23,712 bases of DNA from an archaeon (GTDB lineage Archaea; Asgardarchaeota; Hermodarchaeia; Hermodarchaeales; Hermodarchaeaceae). Within the stretch, counting starts at the first letter, position 1. The number at the start of each line of letters is the position of its first letter. This document shows, one piece after another, positions 7,281 to 15,304 of this stretch. The DNA lies in assembly GCA_016550425.1 (NCBI GenBank), contig JABXGS010000001.1, forward strand, positions 1 to 23,712. Reading direction: 5' to 3'. Position numbers and translations under genes: made by a program. The notes beneath the pieces are model-generated. The model was given only the letters and a program-made list of their open reading frames with translations. It made no database searches and was not told the origin of the DNA.

Positions 7281-7799
7281 TTACTGTTTGACAAAAAAGA
7301 TGAGTTGTGCAACTGCCTCCATCATCTGGCTCCAATATTCCTCGAGTTCATCGTTTGGTAGATCGGATCCTCCAACTGCATAGCGTGTGTAGATGATTTC
7401 TCCGCTGTGATACAGCGTGTGAAGTGTAATATGTGATATGACCCAACCCAAACTTGGTTTCTTTTTCTCGGTGGGAGGTTGAAACACCAATTCTTCTTCA
7501 GGGCAATCCTTGAGTTCCCTTATGATGCGTTTACGGACATCCTCTAATAAATCGAGAGCAATATTGAGTGGAACAGTTTTTGCATATACGACCACCTTAC
7601 GTCCTGAAGCGGATAACCAGTACAATTCCGAATTCGCTATGTGAGTCAGATAATAGAGAATCGTCCGTGATTCGGGTGCTGGTTCCTTTCCTGCTTGTTC
7701 TGGTGTTAGATCAGACACGATATATCGAAGATGGTCACGAGCTGCTTCGTAGGCTGCAGCCAGACCGGTTCGTAAGTCCTTTGGGGTTTTGGTGGTCAT
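7281..7799 (-). CDS. DinB-family four-helix metal-binding protein
   Basis: This 172-residue mainly helical protein fits the DinB/YfiT fold. The metal ligands expected for the family are visible as H53 in LTHIANSELYW and H127/H131 in SHITLHTLYHSGEI, the counterpart of the usual HxxxHRGQI ending. Family members are metal-dependent, thiol-linked enzymes or stress proteins, and many have no known substrate. The gene is divergent from the AAA+/VWA gene and convergent to the macrodomain gene. No Shine-Dalgarno precedes the ATG at 7799, so the message may be leaderless. No specific reaction can be assigned. Confidence 0.8.
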   Translation of the reverse strand: MTTKTPKDLRTGLAAAYEAARDHLRYIVSDLTPEQAGKEPAPESRTILYYLTHIANSELYWLSASGRKVVVYAKTVPLNIALDLLEDVRKRIIRELKDCPEEELVFQPPTEKKKPSLGWVISHITLHTLYHSGEIIYTRYAVGGSDLPNDELEEYWSQMMEAVAQLIFFVKQ

Positions 7800-7852
7800 G
7801 GCTACAAAGAGGAATCCCAGTAACTAAAGCTTTTGCCTAACTTGGAAAATCG

Positions 7853-10495
7853 GTGGATTTTGATTTTCATGTTCTTGGTGCATCTTCCCAAAATTCTATA
7901 AGCGAAAGGCGGGCAGGAGTGGTTGAGGTTCCCCGTTTGGTACCGGAAGTAAATACTGCTCTACGCAGCGTTCTCCCATTCACGGCTTTCGTCAATCATG
8001 ATGAATTGAAGCTAGCGCTACTACTTAACGCGATCAATCCTGGTATTGGTGGACTTCTGATAACGGGTCCCAAAGGGACAGGAAAAACCACTGTTGTTCG
8101 ATCCCTTGCAGCCCTTCTTCCCGAAATTCCGATTGTCAAAGGGTGCCAATTTCGGTGTGCTCCCGATGATGCCATGGGGCTCTGTTCGTCTTGCAAGGAA
8201 AAACTTGAGAAGAATAAGAGACTGACAACTGTCAAACAAAAAATGCGAGTGGTCAATCTCCCATTAAGTGCCACCGAAGACCGTGTTGTCGGTAGTTTAG
8301 ATGTTGAGCGTGCTATCCGGGAGGGTGAAGCGGCTCTGAAACCGGGTATTCTTGCAGATGCGAATCAGAATATCCTTTATGTCGATGAAGTGAATTTGCT
8401 TCCTGATCATATTGTTGATTCACTCCTCGACGCTGCAGCAACGGGGATTAATGTTGTCGAAAGGGAAGGAATCTCTGTTAGCCATCCTTCGCGATTCATT
8501 TTCATTGGTTCCATGAACCCGGAAGAAGGAGAACTCCGTCCCCAACTCTTGGATAGATTTCCTCTTCATGTGGCAATCCAACGACCATTCTCCACAGCTG
8601 AACGAGTCGAAATTATTCAACTAAACATTGATTTTGAACGGGATCCCGAAAGCCTCCTAAAGAAGTGGGCGTCGCAAGAGGAGAAACTCCGGAACGAAAT
8701 TGCTGCTGCACGAGAACGAATGAAGACTGTAGAGATTTCTGAGGGGATAATGGAGCTTATTGCGCAGTTAACCACACAACTCCAAGTTGATGGCGCGCGT
8801 CCTGATATTGTAATTGCAAAAACGGCTATGGCTTTTGCTGCTTTTGATGGTCGTAACAGCGTAGCCCCTGAAGATGTGGAAATGGTTGCTCCTCTTGCTC
8901 TCAGCCATCGAACGCGCCAACGTGGTATACTCGAACCGCCATCAGATGATGAGATTCAAGATATCATGAAGGAAGCCAAGAAGAAAGTCAAGACTCAGAA
9001 TCCCCGTTCCAAGGATAAAGACCCTTTTACAAAGGATGAGCACCAAAAACTTACCCGAAAATTCAAACAATATCATCCCTTGGACAGTAGTCAGGATGGC
9101 GAACGTTTTTTCGGAACCCCTCCTAGAAAAGGCGCTGCCGGACGCTGTTCGTACACCGGATTTGTATGTTTCTTCATGGTCATTGCAGCTGCTCTAGGAC
9201 TTATCATTCCAATTCTCCCACCCTTCAACTTTGTTGTAGGTGGGTTGATTGCAGCAGGCTTGGTAATTCTGCTCGAAAGGGTCTACCGATATCAACGACG
9301 ACCAGGCTCTGTAATGCCAGCCCTCTCGCAGGGAGAACGACCCCCAGACACTAAGGGTCAGTATAAACGAGCAAAACACCGGGGAGATTCCACAGCTCCT
9401 CCAACCACAAGTACTACTCCGCCCAAAGCCATTCGAAGTTCTTCTCAACCGTCTGTCTCTGGAAAACCGGTGTCAGGATCCTCTCTCATTCGAATGGAAG
9501 AAGGGAAGCCACTCTTTGATTTCAAAGATTTTCTTGAACCTCGATATTTCGGACGCCAGCGAGCTCCTAAATGGTCAATACGGCAAGTTGGTCGTCGCGC
9601 AGGTTCACTGTTTTCTCGCCAATCCGAAGGGGGTGTCTTATTGGGATCTGCAATTCCTCAAGGATCTCCTCGCAATATTCACTTACCTGCCACAATCAAG
9701 GCGGCAGCACTCCATACAGATCCAACAATCCAGCGTATTCCTCGTGTTCGTATTCATTCGCCTGATGTCCGAGAAAAACGATTTCAAAGTTGGACACCTC
9801 TGACCATCATCTTTGTCGTTGATCTGAGTGTCTCAATGCTCAAAAACATCGATAAACTTCAACTCTCTTTGATTGCATTCAAGACATGTTTGGAGGGCAC
9901 GCGCGACCGAGTGGGTCTCATTGCGTTAAAGGACTGGGGGGCGGTGGAAGTTCAAGCTCCCACAACCAATTGGACACGCCTTGTAGCTAAATTTATGACC
10001 CTTCGTTTATCTGGATATACGCCATTAGCCGCAGGATTAAAACGTGCGCATGAAACGATCAAACGAGAACGCCGCCGAAACTCTGGGGCACTCCCAATTG
10101 TCGTTGTATTCAGTGATTTTTTACCTAACATTCAACTGAGAAATTCTGATACTCCCGATATCGGGTTACCTGAAGCTATTGCAGATGTTCTTCACCAGTG
10201 CCATCTTATGCGCAATGATCGAATTCCTTTAGTTACGATTAACTTGCACCACGAATTTTTTCCAGTGAAACAGAAAAGGCACCATGATGTCTTCATAGAT
10301 TGGGCCCGAAAACGAGCAAAAGAACTCGAGATTCCGAATTACATTGAGATCGGAATTCGGGATGACAAACTCATTCCCTTTTTAGCCTTCTATATGGCTT
10401 ACATTACAGGTGGTCGAACTTATCTTGGGACTGAATTAGCTTCTCCAACTGAAATCATTAGTGAAATCCATAGAATTGCTCAACGAGTTGGGTAA
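7853..10495 (+). CDS. ChlI-like AAA+ ATPase fused to a VWA domain through a membrane hairpin
   Basis: This 880-residue protein combines the I and D parts of magnesium-chelatase-type machines. The N-terminal AAA+ domain has Walker A GPKGTGKT (residues 72-79), a four-Cys insertion (CQFRCAPDD...CSSC), Walker [11 protein letters not shown] with D178/E179, and a ChlI-type sensor-1/arginine region [20 protein letters not shown]. The AAA lid runs to about residue 365. A basic linker leads to two closely spaced hydrophobic segments (about 436-457 and 461-481), a predicted transmembrane hairpin, and then a low-complexity Pro/Ser/Thr linker. The C-terminal VWA domain has an intact MIDAS: DLSVS at 657-661, GYTPLAAG, and VVFSD. 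The start is GTG. No chelatase H subunit (CobN/BchH) is nearby, so cofactor metal insertion is not supported. A MoxR/VWA-like remodelling role at the membrane is inferred. A longin-like gene follows after 62 bases. Confidence 0.85.
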   Translation: MDFDFHVLGASSQNSISERRAGVVEVPRLVPEVNTALRSVLPFTAFVNHDELKLALLLNAINPGIGGLLITGPKGTGKTTVVRSLAALLPEIPIVKGCQFRCAPDDAMGLCSSCKEKLEKNKRLTTVKQKMRVVNLPLSATEDRVVGSLDVERAIREGEAALKPGILADANQNILYVDEVNLLPDHIVDSLLDAAATGINVVEREGISVSHPSRFIFIGSMNPEEGELRPQLLDRFPLHVAIQRPFSTAERVEIIQLNIDFERDPESLLKKWASQEEKLRNEIAAARERMKTVEISEGIMELIAQLTTQLQVDGARPDIVIAKTAMAFAAFDGRNSVAPEDVEMVAPLALSHRTRQRGILEPPSDDEIQDIMKEAKKKVKTQNPRSKDKDPFTKDEHQKLTRKFKQYHPLDSSQDGERFFGTPPRKGAAGRCSYTGFVCFFMVIAAALGLIIPILPPFNFVVGGLIAAGLVILLERVYRYQRRPGSVMPALSQGERPPDTKGQYKRAKHRGDSTAPPTTSTTPPKAIRSSSQPSVSGKPVSGSSLIRMEEGKPLFDFKDFLEPRYFGRQRAPKWSIRQVGRRAGSLFSRQSEGGVLLGSAIPQGSPRNIHLPATIKAAALHTDPTIQRIPRVRIHSPDVREKRFQSWTPLTIIFVVDLSVSMLKNIDKLQLSLIAFKTCLEGTRDRVGLIALKDWGAVEVQAPTTNWTRLVAKFMTLRLSGYTPLAAGLKRAHETIKRERRRNSGALPIVVVFSDFLPNIQLRNSDTPDIGLPEAIADVLHQCHLMRNDRIPLVTINLHHEFFPVKQKRHHDVFIDWARKRAKELEIPNYIEIGIRDDKLIPFLAFYMAYITGGRTYLGTELASPTEIISEIHRIAQRVG

Positions 10496-10517
10496 GGTCT
10501 CGGAAAGCTTTTCTCTC

Positions 10518-10523
10518 TTTAAA
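10518..10523 (+). promoter_or_regulatory. Possible TATA box for the longin-like gene
   Basis: TTTAAA lies 35-40 bases before the ATG at 10558 in the 62-base gap after the AAA+/VWA gene, so the longin-like gene may have its own promoter as well as read-through. Confidence 0.35.
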
Positions 10524-10542
10524 CCATCAAGAAAGTATTACG

Positions 10543-10548
10543 AAAGGT
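10543..10548 (+). promoter_or_regulatory. Shine-Dalgarno site for the longin-like gene
   Basis: AAAGGT lies nine bases before the ATG at 10558 and supports that start. Confidence 0.5.
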
Positions 10549-10557
10549 CGAGTTTGA

Positions 10558-11217
10558 ATGGCCCAACTTTATAGTCTCTATGTCGTGTATCGCGATGGTC
10601 GAACTCTTCTCCAAAAGGACTTTCAAATCGAAAATATGGAACCTGACCTTGTCACTGGATTCCTTTCAGCCGTGAGTATGTTTCTCTCAGATTTGGTTGG
10701 TCGCATTTCAGTGGGTGGACAACAGCTACGGACCCTAGAACGCGAGGATGGACGACTCCGCATTATCGACCGAGAAGATGTAAAAATCCTCTTAGAATAC
10801 GGAAAAAACATCTACGTCGCGGTTTTCTCCACCCATGATCTAGCTGCTATTCGTGAACGCATGCGTACTCTCATTACGATTATGGAGCGAGAGCACGGTG
10901 AATTATTAGAAAATTGGCTGGGTGATCTAAGCCATTTTCGGAACATCTTACCACAGATAGATTTACTCTTTCGTCCATTTGCAGTCACGGAGCGCTACGT
11001 TCCTGTTCGTGTACATACCGTTCCCAAATCTCAGGTGCCTGAGAAGTATCATCCGCTTTTAGATGCGATTGATGGTACAAAATCCATTCGAGACCTTGCA
11101 CTGCAGTTACATCAACCGGTGTTCCAAGTCATGCTTGACTACTTTACACTTCAAAATCATGGTGCTGTGGAACTTGAACGTCACTTAAAAATTGAACAGC
11201 TCGTTTTGCCAACTTAA
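10558..11217 (+). CDS. Longin-like domain protein with C-terminal winged-helix-like region
   Basis: This 219-residue protein opens with QLYSLYVVYRDGRTLLQKDF, a beta-turn-beta pattern like the start of longin/sybindin/adaptin-sigma domains. It continues with a helix rich in FLSAVSMFLSDLVG, the strand pair RTLEREDGRLRIIDRED/VKILLEYGKNIYVAVFS, and a long helix (about residues 97-117), which completes a longin- or roadblock-type topology. Residues from about 165 (HPLLDAIDGTKSIRDLALQL...LQNHGAVELE) look like a winged helix of the kind at the end of DUF4388 proteins. In eukaryotes and Asgard archaea, longin-type domains scaffold small GTPases and trafficking complexes. No GTPase is in the window. 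Its position after the membrane AAA+/VWA gene suggests a partner. The stop shares the palindrome TTAA with the convergent GIFT-domain gene. The fold is a judgement from pattern. Confidence 0.6.
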   Translation: MAQLYSLYVVYRDGRTLLQKDFQIENMEPDLVTGFLSAVSMFLSDLVGRISVGGQQLRTLEREDGRLRIIDREDVKILLEYGKNIYVAVFSTHDLAAIRERMRTLITIMEREHGELLENWLGDLSHFRNILPQIDLLFRPFAVTERYVPVRVHTVPKSQVPEKYHPLLDAIDGTKSIRDLALQLHQPVFQVMLDYFTLQNHGAVELERHLKIEQLVLPT

Positions 11218-12104
11218 TTGCCTTTATCTTGTTTCTGAAGTTCTCGGATCATTTTTTCCATTTCTCTAAGGCTCGAATTTATGACGTCTTTCAGGTTAGC
11301 CAATTCTTCTTCGATTGTATCAAGTTGTTGTTGAAGGTCCGCGATTGCTTCAGTTGCCGTCAGCTGATTCATTGTAGCCGATGCTCTGGTAACCTTCTGG
11401 ATCGGTAAATCCGTCGGTTCACCTGCCAACCACCGAAAGAGTTGCACAATGAATTTTTCGTGGTCTCCTGCTGTAATATAGTCGTTGAAAAAGAAAGTCC
11501 CTCCACCGAAGGCTGCAATTCGTCCTTTCTTGAATTCCATTGCGATGGCGATTGTGGGGGTTCCTGGGCTAGCTGGAACTCGGAAGAGATGAGTTTCTGT
11601 ATTCTCCGCTACAAGTTTTGTCCCTGAAGAGACTGTCAAAGAACCAATGCCTGTAAGGATATGATGGGTTCCTGCTGGGATTGCACTAAAAATATCTTCT
11701 TCTACATCTGGTGGCTTCTCTAGAGCTTTCTTTGAAAACTCAAATCCAAACTGCTTTGCTAGCTCGTTGAGATTTGTATTCCGTGCATTGTCACCTCCTT
11801 TACCAAAAATTGTTGCTCCACTTATCAAGAGCAAACCCTTGCCTGATTTAACAAAGGAAACTAAGGTTGAGATTTCGTCAGAAGTCAGTTTAGATTCATA
11901 GGGGTTGCCTAAGACCACGACTTGATATTGGGCCAGCTTTTCGCTTGTAAAAGGCGAAATGTTTGTGGAAGGTGCGAAACCATTCGCGTCCAGAAGCTTA
12001 GCTAGCATTGTTAATTCTGGTTCCTCAAGCGTTAATTCCTCATTATGACTTACATCAAAGAGGATTGCAGGCGGTTTTGGGGGAGACATAGTATTTCGAC
12101 CCAT
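11214..12104 (-). CDS. GIFT/DUF4350-like (IFT52/GldG-type) domain protein with C-terminal coiled coil
   Basis: This 296-residue protein starts with AILFDVSHNEELTLEEPEL, like the first strand of GIFT domains (GldG, IFT52, DUF4350), which are glutamine-amidotransferase-like folds without a catalytic triad. Typical following parts are YQVVVLGNPYESKLTSDEI, the FVKSGKGLLLISG strand, and NLNELAKQFGFEF. A second conserved strand is GRIAAFGGGTFFFNDYITAG. Residues about 247-292 (LQQQLDTIEEELANLKDVI...) form a predicted coiled coil that could mediate assembly. No signal peptide or membrane helix is seen. The start could be ATG at 12104 or 12089. It is divergent from CDC48 and convergent with the longin-like gene, with stop codons overlapping. 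Family members act as scaffold or sugar-binding modules; the exact role here is unknown. Confidence 0.65.
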   Translation of the reverse strand: MGRNTMSPPKPPAILFDVSHNEELTLEEPELTMLAKLLDANGFAPSTNISPFTSEKLAQYQVVVLGNPYESKLTSDEISTLVSFVKSGKGLLLISGATIFGKGGDNARNTNLNELAKQFGFEFSKKALEKPPDVEEDIFSAIPAGTHHILTGIGSLTVSSGTKLVAENTETHLFRVPASPGTPTIAIAMEFKKGRIAAFGGGTFFFNDYITAGDHEKFIVQLFRWLAGEPTDLPIQKVTRASATMNQLTATEAIADLQQQLDTIEEELANLKDVINSSLREMEKMIRELQKQDKGN

Positions 12105-12125
12105 ATTCCACTATCAGGCGCCGGA

Positions 12126-12135
12126 GTTAAATATG
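12126..12135 (+). promoter_or_regulatory. Possible TATA box for the CDC48 gene
   Basis: GTTAAATATG in the 93-base divergent gap is the best TATA-like match, about 63-72 bases before the chosen ATG at 12198. It would give a leader of about 40 bases. Confidence 0.3.
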
Positions 12136-12197
12136 CTACTCGCGTGGGTAATACCAAGAAACCTTGTAGCCATGTTCTAATTGGTGTGTGGCTAAAG

Positions 12198-14348
12198 ATG
12201 AGTGTAGCATCAGTACGTGTGGCAGAAGCTAGTGCGGTTGATGTTGGACGGTTCACGGTCCGCTTAGATCCTAACGTGTTTGACCAACTCCAACTCGCAG
12301 ATGACTCTCTCCTTGAGATTGTTGGAAAAAAAAGTGTGTGCGCTAAGGCAATCCGCGATGTCACCCTGCAGAACCAGAATGTCATAAAAATGGATGGTCT
12401 AACTCGACTGAATGCGGGTGTTCGGATTGGAGACGTTGTAACAGTGCAAAAGACCGAGGGTCAACCAGCGCGGAGCGTCATATTGACTCCACTCAAGGGG
12501 GAAGAAATCGAATATCGTCAGGAACTAGCCACTTCTCTATTGAAAAGCAATCTTCTTGATAAACCAGTTAGGAAAGATATTATTATTGCAGTCGGACGAG
12601 CCGCATTCGCCTTGGCAGAAGCTAAGTTTTATGTTGCCAAAACAGTTCCAGCTGGAAATGTGATCGTCAATACCAATACTGACCTCATATTGCAGAAGGA
12701 AGCTCCAGATGAAGTCACTCCGATTGCTACCGCAACCTACGATGATGTCGGCGGTTTAGATGACGCAATTTCCCGAATCAGAGAAATCGTCGAACTACCA
12801 ATACGCCACCCTGAGCTTTTTGCACGATTGAAAATACAACCACCTCGAGGGGTACTTCTGCACGGACCCCCCGGCTGTGGCAAAACACTTCTCGCCAAAA
12901 CGGTGGCTACTGAAAGTGAAGCTTTCTTTCGGGCAATCAATGGTCCCGAAATAGTGAGTCAATATTATGGTGAATCCGAGAAATTTCTTCGAGATGCCTT
13001 TCAAGAAGCTGAAAAAAATAAACCTGCGATAATCTTTATTGACGAAATCGATGCCATTGCTAGCCGACGAGAATCGGGAGGCATGGAAAGCCGGATTGTA
13101 GCCCAACTACTCACCCTCATGGATGGTCTCCAAGACCGGGATCAAGTCTTCGTCCTCGCTGCAACGAACCGATTAGACGCAGTTGACCCAGCACTGCGCC
13201 GCCCAGGACGGTTTGATCGAGAAATTCATATTTCCGTTCCTGATCAACACGGTCGCTATGATATTCTTCGAGTCCACACACGGGGTGTCCCCCTCGATGA
13301 CTCAGTTGACCTCCACAGCATCGCCCAAGGAACTCATGGCTTCGTCGGTTCCGATTTAGCCTTTCTGGTGAAGGAAGCGGCTCTAGGTGCCCTCCGCCGT
13401 GTGTTACCCCAAATTGAAGAATCGCAGATGCAAGTTCCTCCAAATATGATAAATCAAATTGTAGTTAGCGCTGATGATTTCAAAACGGCTCGTCAAATAG
13501 TTGAACCCTCTGCTCTTCGAGAAATTGCTATCGAGGTTCCTATGGTCCGTTGGGAAGACGTGGGCGGAATGGAATCCGCCAAGCAGGCTATACGAGAAGC
13601 AGTTGAATTACCTATCAGTCGCCCTGATATCTTTCAACGATTCAATATCACTCCTCCAAAAGGTGTCTTACTCTTTGGTCCTCCAGGCACTGGTAAAACA
13701 CTACTGGCAAAAGCAGTGGCTACTGAAAGTCAAGCGAATTTCATCAGCATTCGAGGCGCCGAAGTAATGAGCAAATGGGTTGGCGAATCTGAAAAAATCA
13801 TCGCAGAAATCTTTCGTCGCGCTAGACAAGCCGCTCCCTCAGTTCTTTTTATTGATGAACTCGATAATATTGCACCCCGCCGTGGATCTGGATTTGATAG
13901 CCGTGTAAGTGAACGCATTGTCAACCAGCTCTTGGTAGAAATGGACGGAATGGAACAACTCGAAAGTGTAGTCGTGCTTGCAGCCACCAATCGTCCTGAT
14001 ATGATTGATACCGCTCTCCTACGTCCTGGGCGGTTCGATATTTTCATCTTCACACCACCTCCCAACCAAGCAGCGCGGCAAGCTATCTTTGAAGTCCATA
14101 CTCGAAATATGCCACTCGCTGAGGATGTAAAGGTCGAACAACTCGCTTCAGTCACAGAGGGTTTCTCAGGGGCTGATATCCAAAACGTCTGTCGCAAGGC
14201 GGTCCTTGCCGTTCTACGCACCAATCTAGAAGCTAAACGCGTTAATATGGCACATTTCCACGAAGCCATTAAATCTACAAGACCAAGCATAACCCAGGAC
14301 ACAATGGATCAATTCACTCAATTCGCGGCTCGTTTTCTAGGACAATAA
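12198..14348 (+). CDS. cdc48: CDC48/VAT-type tandem AAA+ ATPase
   Basis: This is a double-ring AAA+ unfoldase of the CDC48/p97/VAT family, 716 residues, which extracts or unfolds proteins using ATP in the cytosol. The N-domain (about 1-180) begins with RVAEASAVDVGRFTVRLDP, the double-psi barrel start of VAT. Ring D1 has Walker A GPPGCGKT (223-230), Walker B FIDEID (D282/E283) and the arginine-finger region RRPGRFDRE. Ring D2 has GPPGTGKT (494-501), FIDELD (D553/E554) and LRPGRFD. All key residues are intact. The C-terminus ends FAARFLGQ with no HbYX proteasome-docking motif. The frame is open back to 12045, but family alignment makes the ATG at 12198 the real start; the ribosome site is weak. 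Three same-strand genes follow with gaps of 42-62 bases. Confidence 0.96.
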   Translation: MSVASVRVAEASAVDVGRFTVRLDPNVFDQLQLADDSLLEIVGKKSVCAKAIRDVTLQNQNVIKMDGLTRLNAGVRIGDVVTVQKTEGQPARSVILTPLKGEEIEYRQELATSLLKSNLLDKPVRKDIIIAVGRAAFALAEAKFYVAKTVPAGNVIVNTNTDLILQKEAPDEVTPIATATYDDVGGLDDAISRIREIVELPIRHPELFARLKIQPPRGVLLHGPPGCGKTLLAKTVATESEAFFRAINGPEIVSQYYGESEKFLRDAFQEAEKNKPAIIFIDEIDAIASRRESGGMESRIVAQLLTLMDGLQDRDQVFVLAATNRLDAVDPALRRPGRFDREIHISVPDQHGRYDILRVHTRGVPLDDSVDLHSIAQGTHGFVGSDLAFLVKEAALGALRRVLPQIEESQMQVPPNMINQIVVSADDFKTARQIVEPSALREIAIEVPMVRWEDVGGMESAKQAIREAVELPISRPDIFQRFNITPPKGVLLFGPPGTGKTLLAKAVATESQANFISIRGAEVMSKWVGESEKIIAEIFRRARQAAPSVLFIDELDNIAPRRGSGFDSRVSERIVNQLLVEMDGMEQLESVVVLAATNRPDMIDTALLRPGRFDIFIFTPPPNQAARQAIFEVHTRNMPLAEDVKVEQLASVTEGFSGADIQNVCRKAVLAVLRTNLEAKRVNMAHFHEAIKSTRPSITQDTMDQFTQFAARFLGQ

Positions 14349-14378
14349 TGAAATAACACAAATTCTATAGAAAAGAAA

Positions 14379-14384
14379 GGAAGG
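14379..14384 (+). promoter_or_regulatory. Shine-Dalgarno site selecting a TTG start
   Basis: GGAAGG lies nine bases before the TTG at 14394. No in-frame ATG lies near, so this site supports the unusual start codon. Confidence 0.5.
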
Positions 14385-14393
14385 TAAATCTCA

Positions 14394-15242
14394 TTGACTT
14401 GGGAACTGGAACCAACTGAAAAACTAACCATTGCTAAAAGCATTCTCCCCAAAGCTGATGAAACGTTGCTCCTCGTCGCAAAAGCTAAGATCGCCAAAGG
14501 CGTTCGAGCAGGGAGTGAGCCTTTGATGGTGAAGGGACAGGATGGTCATTTCATCCTGACGAGTTACCGGACTGCATTCGTCGCAGAAGTTGAAAGACTC
14601 CCACCCACTGAACCATACAAGGGCGAATTAGAAAGAGCATTAAAACATAGTAAGGTATTCTTCAATGTGCCTCTCGTGTTTCTCTCCGAACTCCAAGAAA
14701 ATCCGGAGAGTTACAGTAAGTGGAAGAAACATATCAACCTCGCTGTGGAGCGCTCTGATGGTGTGCAAGAAGTTGTCTATATTAAAGCTACAGGAGAGTT
14801 ACTTGATTTTCAGCGAACTAGCCATGGCTTTTTCAAGAGTTGCTTCACCGGACCGATTGACTTCTACAAACTCTTAGAAAGCGGAGTTAAACACGAAACC
14901 ACAACAGAAACAGCAATCTATGATCTTATTGGGAAGCGCATCATTAGGCAAATGACCGCAGTTCCTGAGAGTATGCTGCAAAGTTATAAAAATAAGGCTC
15001 AAAAGCTATTCACGACGTTTGTCTCCTACCTTGCAAAAAAGGGTCAAGGGGGGTATTATGATGCAGTGGCGAGGACAATTGTACTCCGTGGAGATCATGT
15101 CCACATCTCCATGGATTGGATTGCCCAATCCACAAATTCTGCCATTCAACAAAAAACCCAACAATTCATCCAAGAATGGCGCAGTAAGGAGGACGCAAAA
15201 GCAGAACGACTTGGAGATCGATATGAAATCACTGGCTTTTAA
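14394..15242 (+). CDS. Unrecognised protein, possible PH/GRAM-like domain
   Basis: I do not recognise this 282-residue protein. It has no signal peptide or membrane helix. Residues about 20-150 show a PH/GRAM-like strand pattern: ADETLLLVAKAKI, then GHFILTSYRTAFVAEVERL (the 'lTs.R..f' feature of bacterial PH and GRAM domains), FFNVPLVFLSELQ, INLAVERSDGVQEVVYIKA, and GFFKSCF. The C-terminal half is helical with KLFTTFVSYLAKKGQGGYYDAVARTIV, which could be a winged-helix unit, and ends in charged helices. It starts with TTG 45 bases after CDC48, with an SPFH-like and a V4R-like gene downstream. A lipid- or adaptor-binding role next to CDC48 is inferred from the fold guess and context only. Confidence 0.5.
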   Translation: MTWELEPTEKLTIAKSILPKADETLLLVAKAKIAKGVRAGSEPLMVKGQDGHFILTSYRTAFVAEVERLPPTEPYKGELERALKHSKVFFNVPLVFLSELQENPESYSKWKKHINLAVERSDGVQEVVYIKATGELLDFQRTSHGFFKSCFTGPIDFYKLLESGVKHETTTETAIYDLIGKRIIRQMTAVPESMLQSYKNKAQKLFTTFVSYLAKKGQGGYYDAVARTIVLRGDHVHISMDWIAQSTNSAIQQKTQQFIQEWRSKEDAKAERLGDRYEITGF

Positions 15243-15290
15243 CTAGGCACCAATAGTTATTTGAAGTTAGAAGTATTCGCAAATATGAGA

Positions 15291-15296
15291 AGGAGG
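15291..15296 (+). promoter_or_regulatory. Strong Shine-Dalgarno site selecting a GTG start
   Basis: AGGAGG lies eight bases before the GTG at 15305. It fixes the start of the SPFH-like gene. Confidence 0.75.
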
Positions 15297-15304
15297 CTTT
15301 CACT

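Noticed and set aside
9516..9803. An open frame of 95 codons inside the AAA+/VWA gene on the same strand.
   Set aside because: It lies in another frame within a well-supported coding region and shows no ribosome site or recognisable domain.
7853..10495. Annotation as magnesium or cobalt chelatase.
   Set aside because: No H/CobN subunit or tetrapyrrole gene lies nearby, and the transmembrane hairpin is unlike soluble chelatase subunits.
12045..12197. A 51-residue N-terminal extension of CDC48.
   Set aside because: The family start motif begins directly after the ATG at 12198, and the extension overlaps the start of the divergent GIFT gene and has no family similarity.
12903..13730. A 15-base direct repeat (GTGGCTACTGAAAGT) at 12903-12917 and 13716-13730.
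   Set aside because: It encodes the same VATES segment after Walker A in the two homologous ATPase rings and is explained by the domain duplication.
13730..14302. A 190-codon open frame antisense within CDC48.
   Set aside because: It mirrors the codon pattern of the D2 ATPase, has Ser/Arg-rich composition and no domain, and would sit entirely within an essential gene.
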